A stretch of 5,155 bases of DNA from contig JAQULN010000244.1 in the NCBI GenBank assembly GCA_028718575.1, positions 1 through 5,155 of the forward strand, in the 5' to 3' direction. Position numbers and translations under genes: made by a program. Below are positions 1 to 5,155 of this stretch, in pieces. Each line of letters starts with the position of its first letter. The stretch's first letter is position 1. This stretch comes from Candidatus Krumholzibacteriia bacterium. GTDB lineage: Bacteria; Krumholzibacteriota; Krumholzibacteriia; LZORAL124-64-63. Below the pieces are notes generated by a model. That model searched no databases. It was given only the letters and a program-made list of their open reading frames with translations, and was not told the origin of the DNA.

Positions 1-13
1 GAGTTCCATCTAG

Positions 14-1282
14 ATGATCCAGGCCCGGGAAATCCTCGCCTCCCGCGGCAATCCCACGGTCGAAGTGGACGTGATCCTGTCGGACGGCTCCTTTGGCCGC
101 GCCGCCGTACCGAGCGGCGCCAGCACCGGCGAACACGAGGCGCACGAACTGCGCGACGGCGACAAGAACCGCTTCGGCGGCAAGGGAGTGCGCGACGCGG
201 TTCGCAACATCCAGTCCGTCGAAGAGGAATTGATCGGCCTCGACGCAACCGAACAGCATCTTGTCGATCGGATCCTGATCGACCTCGACGGCAGCCCCAA
301 CAAATCCAAGCTCGGCGCCAACGCCATCCTTGCCGTTTCGCTGGCTGTCGCGCGCGCCGGAGCCGATTCGGTCGCCCTGCCGCTCTATCGCTATCTGGGC
401 GGCGTTCACGCTCATACCCTGCCGGTACCGATGATGAATGTGCTCAACGGCGGGTCTCACGCCGACAACAATGTCGATCTGCAGGAGTTCATGGTGATGC
501 CGCTGGGCGCCCCTACCTTCGCCGAGGCGCTCCGTTACGGAGCCGAAACGTTCCATGCCCTCAAGGCGATCTTGCGCGACCGCGGCCTGGCCACCAACGT
601 GGGCGACGAGGGCGGTTTCGCGCCGAACCTGGGCAGCAATCAAGAAGCCTTGGATCTGCTGGTCGCGGCGATCGAACGCGCCGGATACAAACCGGGCGAA
701 GAGATCGCGATCGCCTTGGACCCTGCCAGCAGCGAGTTCTTCCAGGACGGACATTATGTCCTGGCGGCCGAGGGCGGCGAGCCGTGGCCGTCGGAACGAC
801 TGGTCGAGTTCTACGCGAATCTCGTCGACCGATATCCGATCGTCTCGATCGAAGACGGCCTCGCCGAGGACGATTGGGAGGGTTGGGGCAAGCTATACGA
901 GGCTCTCGGTCACCGGATCCAGATCGTTGGCGACGATCTCTTCGTGACCAATCCGACTCGCCTGCAGCGCGGCATCCAGGAGCGTTGCGCCAACTCCATC
1001 CTGATCAAGCTGAATCAGATCGGCTCCCTGAGCGAGACTTTGGAGACGATCGAGATCGCCAAGCGGTCGAACTTCACCAACGTCATCAGCCATCGCTCGG
1101 GCGAAACGGAAGATACCTTCATCGCCAACCTCGCGGTGGCGACGAACGCGGGACAGATCAAGACCGGCTCGCTCTGCCGCAGCGACCGCGTCGCCAAGTA
1201 CAACGAGTTGTTGCGAATCGAGGAAGAACTAGGTGACCTGGCCGTATTCCCCGGCCATTCGTGTTTCTACAACTTGCGCTGA
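14..1282 (+). CDS. eno: Enolase (phosphopyruvate hydratase)
   Basis: Enolase interconverts 2-phosphoglycerate and phosphoenolpyruvate in cytosolic glycolysis and gluconeogenesis, and is Mg-dependent. The whole family pattern is readable over 422 residues: SRGNPT at 10-15, the PSGASTGEHEA loop at 33-43, NGGSHADNN at 145-153, QEFM with catalytic Glu158, GDEGG with Glu199, Mg ligands Asp236, Glu280 and Asp307, general base Lys332 in ILIKLNQIG, the signature SHRSGETED at 359-367, and Lys383 in QIKTG. The end FYNLR is typical. E. coli enolase has 432 residues, so this one is slightly short, mostly at the N-terminus. ATG at 14 is the first possible start because TAG occupies 11-13 in the same frame. 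The codons before that TAG read S-S-I, which aligns with the usual enolase beginning, so about five residues seem to be lost. GAG at 1-3 may be the end of a ribosome binding site. An ftsB-type gene follows on the same strand after 99 bp. Confidence 0.97.
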   Translation: MIQAREILASRGNPTVEVDVILSDGSFGRAAVPSGASTGEHEAHELRDGDKNRFGGKGVRDAVRNIQSVEEELIGLDATEQHLVDRILIDLDGSPNKSKLGANAILAVSLAVARAGADSVALPLYRYLGGVHAHTLPVPMMNVLNGGSHADNNVDLQEFMVMPLGAPTFAEALRYGAETFHALKAILRDRGLATNVGDEGGFAPNLGSNQEALDLLVAAIERAGYKPGEEIAIALDPASSEFFQDGHYVLAAEGGEPWPSERLVEFYANLVDRYPIVSIEDGLAEDDWEGWGKLYEALGHRIQIVGDDLFVTNPTRLQRGIQERCANSILIKLNQIGSLSETLETIEIAKRSNFTNVISHRSGETEDTFIANLAVATNAGQIKTGSLCRSDRVAKYNELLRIEEELGDLAVFPGHSCFYNLR

Positions 1283-1303
1283 GCGGGGCGATCGACGCCT
1301 CGC

Positions 1304-1344
1304 AACCACCCGCTGGTCATTTCGTTGACCGGGGCGGTGTGGTT
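1304..1344 (+). other. Possible hairpin in the eno-ftsB gap
   Basis: AACCAC at 1304-1309 can pair with GTGGTT at 1339-1344. CCGC at 1310-1313 can pair with GCGG at 1334-1337, and GGTCA at 1315-1319 with TGACC at 1326-1330. That gives about 15 pairs broken by small bulges. No T-run follows, so it is not an ordinary intrinsic terminator. It could slow RNA decay or act as an attenuator between the two genes. This was read by eye with no folding energy calculated. Confidence 0.35.
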
Positions 1345-1369
1345 CGTCACGATCATCGCAGGCTGTGCT

Positions 1370-1375
1370 GAGGAG
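1370..1375 (+). promoter_or_regulatory. Ribosome binding site of the ftsB-type gene
   Basis: GAGGAG lies 6 nt before ATG at 1382. It decides the start: the frame is open from a TTG at 1325, but that codon has no comparable site and the extra 19 residues do not look like FtsB. Confidence 0.75.
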
Positions 1376-1381
1376 TCGCCG

Positions 1382-1729
1382 ATGTCGGACAAGGATGTCC
1401 AGCCGCGTCCCTCGCCGTATTTGCGCCTACTACCGCCGGCCGCCCATCTGGCGCGGAGCACCGCCACGTTGGTTCTCGCCGTGACCGCCGTTCTGCTCCT
1501 CTTGGTGACGCTGTTCGGATCGAACGGTCTGGGCGAATACTATAAGTTGCGCACCCAGCACGACCAGATGGCGGCGGAGCGGGAGCGGCTGCAGTCAGAG
1601 ACCGAGCAGCTCAAGGAGAAGCTCGCGGCGTTGCGAAGCGAACCGTTCGCGTTGGAAAAGCTGGCGCGAGAACGCTACAACATGCGACGACAGGAAGAAC
1701 ACGTCATCCTGCTCCGCCCCGAGCCGTGA
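1382..1729 (+). CDS. ftsB: FtsB/DivIC-type septum formation initiator protein
   Basis: This is a small bitopic membrane protein of the divisome. In other bacteria FtsB forms a complex with FtsL and FtsQ and helps activate septal wall synthesis. The 115 residues show the family layout: a short proline-rich cytoplasmic N-terminus (1-25), one membrane helix at about 27-46 (rich in L, V, A), a charged heptad-like coiled coil at about 54-86 (QMAAERERLQSE and following), and the conserved C-terminal part FALEKLARERYNMRRQEE at 89-106, which matches the family pattern in which an A-R-E motif is followed by a basic stretch. Length is normal. It sits downstream of enolase on the same strand, an arrangement seen in many bacteria, and may be co-transcribed with it. 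DivIC is the equivalent name in Gram-positive bacteria. The symbol is given by family and neighbourhood. Confidence 0.86.
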   Translation: MSDKDVQPRPSPYLRLLPPAAHLARSTATLVLAVTAVLLLLVTLFGSNGLGEYYKLRTQHDQMAAERERLQSETEQLKEKLAALRSEPFALEKLARERYNMRRQEEHVILLRPEP

Positions 1730-1853
1730 CCGCCGGTTGCGCCACCACGATCGTTGCCGGCGCAGTCGGTGTCCTTTGCCGCGGGCACGCCGCCAGAAGC
1801 TGTCGGATTGCCCGATCCAAGCCGGGTACCATCTGCGCGGCGCAACGCGCGAC

Positions 1854-1882
1854 TTGACACATGATTGGACGCGATCTACATT
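1854..1882 (+). promoter_or_regulatory. Sigma-70-type promoter of the tRNA gene
   Basis: A perfect -35 box TTGACA (1854-1859) is followed by an exact 17-nt spacer and a -10 box TACATT (1877-1882; four of six consensus bases). Transcription would start near 1889, about 15 nt before the mature tRNA. The position and spacing fit a strong housekeeping tRNA promoter. Confidence 0.78.
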
Positions 1883-1903
1883 AGCGATCCACCAAGTTCT
1901 GGA

Positions 1904-1980
<77 letters not shown>

Positions 1981-1985
1981 CTTTG

Positions 1986-2024
1986 AAAGAATCCCTGATA
2001 CCTAGCGTATCGGGGATTCTTTTT
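1986..2024 (+). terminator. Rho-independent terminator of tRNA-fMet
   Basis: A 16-bp stem pairs 1986-2001 with 2007-2022, perfect apart from one T.G wobble, closes on the loop CTAGC, and runs into TTTTT at 2020-2024. It starts 5 nt after the tRNA CCA end. Because the stem base is A-rich on one side and T-rich on the other, it might also stop transcription coming from the minus-strand remnant to its right, though the opposite T-run (TTCTTTC) is weak. Confidence 0.93.
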
Positions 2025-2030
2025 GTTCGG

Positions 2031-2423
2031 CGCTCGCCGGTGCCGTTCACCCCGTCCACCGCCAGGTTCTCGACGAAGGCGCGGATGACGCGCTTGCGTT
2101 CTTCTCTGATGCCTTGGGTCCGCGTCGCCCACGATATGCCGACGCGGTAGGTCGGCGATGTCCGCCGGCTGCACCTGCCGGTGCGCGCCCACCCGGTACA
2201 CGCCCAGCAGCCGAGCCTGGGTCCCATCCATCCCCATGAACGACACCACGTAGTCGCAGTTGAAGATGGGCGAGCCCTGGATGCGCTGGTAGGTCTCGAT
2301 GTGGCCTCCGCGCCGGAGCGCCTCCACGTCGACCCGCTTGTCCTTGTGGCGGACCAGCTTGATCGACTTGGGGCGCGAGCAGTCGAGGCCCTTGAGCGAA
2401 AGGAGATCGGCGAGGGAGAGCAT
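2031..2423 (-). pseudogene. Remnant resembling the N-terminal part of a GIY-YIG nuclease family protein
   Basis: From ATG at 2423 the minus strand encodes about 91 residues with coding-like codon use: MLSLADLLSLKGLD, then IKLVRHKDKRVD, YQRIQGSPIF, CDYVVSFMG and GVYRVG. This order resembles, from memory, the N-terminal domain of bacterial proteins annotated as GIY-YIG family nucleases. Those are much longer and have the nuclease domain at the C-terminus. Near 2150 the good codon pattern moves to another frame, consistent with one extra base or a two-base loss. There it gives about 38 more residues (YRVGISW, then EERKRVIRAFVENLAVDG) before fading at the tRNA terminator. That tail might be the continuation, or the C-terminal end of an unrelated gene such as a recombinase. 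No GIY-YIG motif is present. The gene is therefore both frame-broken and truncated. It diverges from the PD-(D/E)XK gene with a 91-bp gap. The family call is recollection and is only moderately sure. Confidence 0.5.
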
Positions 2424-2503
2424 GTGACAAACCCATCCTGTTGGTGAATAATGGCTTCGATAGAGTTGTCGGATATTCCGGCACCTGTATTAGCAGCATT
2501 CGT

Positions 2504-2509
2504 GGGAGG
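2504..2509 (+). promoter_or_regulatory. Ribosome binding site of the PD-(D/E)XK gene
   Basis: GGGAGG lies 5 nt before ATG at 2515 and supports that start. Confidence 0.6.
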
Positions 2510-2514
2510 CCCTG

Positions 2515-3438
2515 ATGAAGTACCAGCTGAAGGAAGACCACCCTCTCTTTCGAGCGCTGGAGACCGACGACCCCGCCTGGTGGCAGAACCTCAAGAAGGA
2601 CAAGGAAACCTACTGCGACATCCGCAAGAACAATACGATCAACATCTACTACAACGGCGGGTCGATCCTGCGGCTGTCCTACAATCAGGGTTACCGCGCC
2701 CTCATCCACCCCGAGTACCTGCCGCTCAAGGGCGAGGGGGAGTACCTTCGCGTCCACCTGAATGGTCATAAAGCATTCATCGACGATCCAGGGATCATCG
2801 ACTTTCAGGATTTCGCACCCATCGCCCTGGCACGCATCAAGAAGCGCATCCGCAACCACTTTCCCCGCAACTCGGAGAAAGCCATCCAGGGCCGATACGT
2901 CACCGACCAGCTGAACTCGAAGCGCCGCGATGGCTTCTTCATCGACACCGAGTTCGAGTATTCCGTTCGCCAGAAGAACGGGAGATGGCGAATCGGTCGC
3001 ATCGATCTCGTGTGGGTGGATCGCGACTCGAGGCAGATCATCCTGGTCGAATTGAAGACCCGCAACGACGCCCGGATCCAGCCCCAAAACGCCGACCGAC
3101 CCGGGGGCATCGAAGACCAGCTCGGCGAGTACCGCCGGTTCCTCGGGGATGCAAAGAACCAAGCTGAGATCAAGTCCCACTACGAGAAGGTCTATCAGAT
3201 CAAGAAGAGGCTCGGCCTTCTGAGGGGATTCACAAAGCACCCCACCCTGAAGGACTACTCCGTGGCCGAAAGGCCGGTCCTTCTGGTCGGAGACGCGACG
3301 CAGGACTGGATTCGTACCCAGGCCGGCGACCTGTATGGCCGGATCGCTCCGCTGGTCATGGGGTTATTCTGCCAGGGGATCGGGACGAACAGCTTCAGGA
3401 TTCCGAAGCGTGGGGCGAAGCATACTTTCGGATTCTAG
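2515..3438 (+). CDS. Uncharacterised protein with a PD-(D/E)XK nuclease core
   Basis: The protein has 307 residues, no signal peptide and no membrane helix, so it should be cytoplasmic. Residues 1-100 form a conserved-looking region that I cannot name (INIYYNGGSILRLSY at 42-56, then ALIHPEYLPL). A helical stretch with many basic residues (about 104-137) follows. The core is then FIDTEFEYS (142-150), GRIDLVWVD with Asp164 (161-169), a beta strand ending VELKT with Glu179 and Lys181, and a helix beginning EDQLGEYRRF with Gln202. This D...ExK...Q pattern is the active site of PD-(D/E)XK phosphodiesterases, which include many restriction enzymes and defence nucleases. A later strand, ERPVLLVGD (252-260), resembles a closing strand of such folds. 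All catalytic positions appear intact. DNA cleavage and a defence role are inferences; nothing shows the substrate. The frame is clean, codon use is GC-rich like the neighbours, and the gene converges on the HNH gene. Confidence 0.82.
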   Translation: MKYQLKEDHPLFRALETDDPAWWQNLKKDKETYCDIRKNNTINIYYNGGSILRLSYNQGYRALIHPEYLPLKGEGEYLRVHLNGHKAFIDDPGIIDFQDFAPIALARIKKRIRNHFPRNSEKAIQGRYVTDQLNSKRRDGFFIDTEFEYSVRQKNGRWRIGRIDLVWVDRDSRQIILVELKTRNDARIQPQNADRPGGIEDQLGEYRRFLGDAKNQAEIKSHYEKVYQIKKRLGLLRGFTKHPTLKDYSVAERPVLLVGDATQDWIRTQAGDLYGRIAPLVMGLFCQGIGTNSFRIPKRGAKHTFGF

Positions 3439-3477
3439 GATTGGCATTTTGGATCGGCTGCGTCACCCAGGTCCACG

Positions 3478-3594
3478 TCAGCCCCGGTACACCACTTCCC
3501 GGTGCCAGGCCAAACGTTCGCGGTCGGGCTGGTGGCCCACGGCAGCAGGCAGATAGATCGCGCCTCTCTCCCGCACCTTCGACTCCAGGTCTTA
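3478..3594 (-). other. Detached C-terminal tail of the HNH gene after an in-frame TAA
   Basis: After the TAA at 3594-3592 the same frame stays open for 37 codons to TGA at 3480-3478. The translation (DLESKVRERGAIYLP, then PDRERLAWHREVVYRG) has the form expected at the end of HNH proteins of this type: a short hairpin, a proline-aspartate segment, and a final tryptophan-histidine helix. The TAA follows VY, where family members commonly have a second tyrosine, so one base change from TAC or TAT would explain it. With the tail the convergent neighbours end 39 bp apart. Confidence 0.7.
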
Positions 3595-4434
3595 GTACAC
3601 GAGACCGTTGTCGAAATCCTCGCGCAGGGCCTGGCTCACGCGAAACTCGTAGTCCGGCGTGACCGTCACGTAGCCCTTGTCGTAAAGCCGGTGCAGGTCG
3701 GCACGCAGCAAAAGCCCGTTGCTCACCTCATGTGGACCACCGTCCGCGTACGGCTGGATGTCGGCAGAGTCCAGGACCGGCAGGCTATGCTCGCCGGTCA
3801 CGGCACAAGCCCGACCATACGCGTCGGTCACCGCGATTCGGAACGAGTCCTGACCGAGTCGCGGGCGATAAATCTGCTCCTTGCCGTAGCGCGGGGATTC
3901 ATCACGCACGGCGGCCTCGGGCAGGGGCCGTCGGTATGCCTGAAGTCGCTCCACACAGGCGTCCCAAACCCGTTTCCCTTCACCCTCCGATAGATCGTAG
4001 GTACTCCCCTGGACGATGTTCTGCGCCCAATCGCGCGGTGCGGGGATCCAGTCGTCCTGCGGGAAAAACGTCGGCTGCAGAATCATCCGGCAACCGACCG
4101 GAGGGTCAAATCCCGGACCGGCGGTCTTCGAATCGAACCGGCCTCGGTACTTGCGGATCCGGCGAGCCATCGTGGACAGATCGGGAGCGCCGTTCTTCTC
4201 GCCGAACGCCTCCCAGGCCAGGGACATCGGCACCGTCGAGATCGGACCGAGGAATCCAAAGCCGCCGATGGCGTGGTGCGGGCTCTTCAGCTTGAACAGG
4301 AATGGAGAGCCGGGCGAAACCGTATTGAGCGCCGCCTTGCCGGACGGCGCCCAGAAGTTGACCTCGTCCAGGTCGGGACGAGAGAAGAGGAAATCGAACC
4401 AGTCCTGGTCCGTGGTTGCTATGAAGCCACGCAT
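3592..4434 (-). CDS. HNH endonuclease-family protein, C-terminus cut by a premature stop
   Basis: The readable frame gives 280 residues; with the tail beyond the TAA it would be 317 plus the interrupted position. Residues 1-135 form an N-terminal domain with recognisable blocks (DEVNFWAPSG, FLFKLKSPHHAIGGFGFLG, LAWEAFGEKNGA, ILQPTFFPQDDWIPAP). I have seen this kind of N-terminus joined to HNH domains, possibly a PUA/EVE-like fold, but I am not certain. Residues about 185-265 are an HNH_2-like domain: CAVTGEH at 210-216, DSADIQPYADGGPHEVSNG (222-240) with Asn239, LLLRADLH with His248, then LYDKGYVTV. The first HNH histidine normally sits in an A-H-I motif. Here the codon is GAC (Asp225), so catalysis may be lost. 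The start is ATG with AGGG 8 nt upstream. A DNA-cutting defence role is the family expectation; this copy may be inactive. Confidence 0.8.
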   Translation of the reverse strand: MRGFIATTDQDWFDFLFSRPDLDEVNFWAPSGKAALNTVSPGSPFLFKLKSPHHAIGGFGFLGPISTVPMSLAWEAFGEKNGAPDLSTMARRIRKYRGRFDSKTAGPGFDPPVGCRMILQPTFFPQDDWIPAPRDWAQNIVQGSTYDLSEGEGKRVWDACVERLQAYRRPLPEAAVRDESPRYGKEQIYRPRLGQDSFRIAVTDAYGRACAVTGEHSLPVLDSADIQPYADGGPHEVSNGLLLRADLHRLYDKGYVTVTPDYEFRVSQALREDFDNGLVY

Positions 4435-4464
4435 AGGAATTGCCCTACCGGCCGTTTGTGGCTC

Positions 4465-4776
4465 TCAACCCTCAGCGCCCAACACCTCGATGAATTCGGC
4501 GATCACTTCCAGCTCAGATTCATCCGCTCCTGTCAGAACAATGGGTTCGAAGTTTGGATTGAACGGCCGTAGCGCGATGACGGTCCAGACCGATGGATCC
4601 GCAATCGGCCAGGGCTCGCTCGAATCGCATCGACGGGCGCTCGTGCCGGCACCTGGATGTCCGACCGCCCGGCCACGAGGGCAACCGTGACTGCAGCCGC
4701 GCGCCTTCTCGCCGGGATCGAAGACCGGGTCAGACGCTGCGCTCCCCGCGCGAGCGGGCCCGCAGGTACTCGCCAC
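4465..4776 (-). CDS. Small hypothetical protein upstream of the HNH gene
   Basis: I do not recognise this 103-residue frame. It starts with GTG, which has GGAG 9 nt upstream, and ends 30 bp before the HNH ATG on the same strand. The C-terminal third looks most like protein: ALRPFNPNFEPIVLTG at 68-83, then an acidic helix-like end (ESELEVIAEFIEVLG). The first 60 residues are low in structure, rich in G, A and R, with four cysteines (5, 28, 32, 50), and may not be coding. It could be a short real gene co-transcribed with the HNH gene, the 3' end of a damaged gene, or chance. Without it, 4435-4897 would be a 463-bp stretch with no supported gene. Confidence 0.35.
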   Translation of the reverse strand: MASTCGPARAGSAASDPVFDPGEKARGCSHGCPRGRAVGHPGAGTSARRCDSSEPWPIADPSVWTVIALRPFNPNFEPIVLTGADESELEVIAEFIEVLGAEG

Positions 4777-4897
4777 GATGGGTCACTCCGTCTGCGGAGG
4801 TCACGGGAAGTCCGTCGGATCGTATCCGGAGTCGCACGGCGGGCAAGTCGCGCGCCGAAGGAAACGGACGGGTTCCCTGGCCGGCATCACCGCCGCG

Positions 4898-5155
4898 TCA
4901 GAGGATCCGGTAGCAGACCAGTTCCAGCGGCTGCGCCTCGTCCTTGGCCGTTCCATGCCGGCGCGATCCCATCATCCCCAGCTGCGCATCCATGTATCCG
5001 CGCACGACGAGGGCGTGGTCGGAGTCGGGGAACAGCAACAGGTCCATGCGCGGATCGTCATCGAGGATCACGCGCAGCTTCTCCAGATAGCGGCCCGCGG
5101 GGGAGAACACGTCGAACTCGCAGGAGACGCCGGGAGCCCGCTGATAGAGCGCCCC
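4898..5155 (-). CDS. C-terminal end of a probable beta-propeller protein (partial)
   Basis: The frame is open from the window edge to TGA at 4900-4898 and gives 85 residues, so the 5' part lies outside. A GTG at 5110 is not needed as a start because coding-like sequence continues upstream of it (YQRAPGVSCEFDVFSPAGRY). The pattern FDVFSPAGRYLEKLRV, followed by DPRMDLLLFPDSDHALVVRG and a final ELVCYRIL, resembles the last blade of 6-bladed beta-propeller proteins: strand, turn with G-R, strand, then a D-rich turn and strand. Such proteins are often exported and of unknown role. The family call rests on shape and recollection and not on a catalytic motif. About 120 bp separate its stop from the small ORF downstream. 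Confidence 0.7.
   Translation of the reverse strand, partial: GALYQRAPGVSCEFDVFSPAGRYLEKLRVILDDDPRMDLLLFPDSDHALVVRGYMDAQLGMMGSRRHGTAKDEAQPLELVCYRIL

Noticed and set aside
2466..2493. Possible promoter TTGTCG - 16 nt - TATTAG before the PD-(D/E)XK gene
   Set aside because: Each box matches only four of six consensus bases, which is close to chance in a 91-bp gap.
2047..3240. A 397-codon open frame on the minus strand
   Set aside because: It lies opposite the PD-(D/E)XK gene and across the remnant, has no recognisable motif, and is explained by GC-rich third positions on the other strand.
4104..4116. GGTCAAATCC-like stretch resembling the tRNA T-loop, as an att repeat
   Set aside because: The match is about ten bases with differences and lies inside HNH coding sequence, so it is best seen as chance.
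4016..4690. Plus-strand open frame of 224 codons
   Set aside because: It runs opposite the HNH gene, has no motif, and the minus strand clearly carries the real coding pattern.

Overview
The window comes from a GC-rich bacterial chromosome. It joins a conserved housekeeping block on the left to a nuclease-rich accessory block on the right, with an initiator tRNA between them. The species cannot be named. High GC, eno followed by an ftsB-type gene, and an initiator tRNA with encoded CCA all say bacterium. The last partial gene resembles beta-propeller proteins common in environmental lineages such as Gemmatimonadota or Eisenbacteria-like groups, but that is only a weak hint.

Left block (+ strand, 1-2024). 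Enolase is essentially complete, although its usual first few residues are cut off by an in-frame TAG. After 99 bp that hold a possible hairpin comes a small FtsB/DivIC-type divisome protein with a clear ribosome binding site. The 124 bp after it (1730-1853) show nothing I can support. Then come a good sigma-70-type promoter, tRNA-fMet(CAT), and a strong intrinsic terminator. This block covers glycolysis, cell division and translation initiation.

Right block (2031-4434). Directly after the tRNA terminator lies a minus-strand remnant that resembles the N-terminal part of a GIY-YIG nuclease family protein. It loses its frame near 2150. Diverging from it is an intact plus-strand gene for an uncharacterised protein with a PD-(D/E)XK nuclease core. 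Converging on that gene is a minus-strand HNH-type gene with an unrecognised N-terminal domain. An in-frame TAA cuts off the last 37 codons of the HNH gene, and one expected catalytic histidine appears to be aspartate. Three nuclease-related genes next to a tRNA, two of them damaged, look like a decaying defence or mobile-element island at a tRNA hotspot. The sequence suggests this but does not prove it, because no flanking att repeat is visible.

Right edge (4435-5155). A small, doubtful minus-strand ORF lies 30 bp upstream of the HNH gene. About 120 bp without a supported feature follow (4777-4897). The window ends in the 3' end of a minus-strand gene, probably a beta-propeller protein, that continues past the edge.
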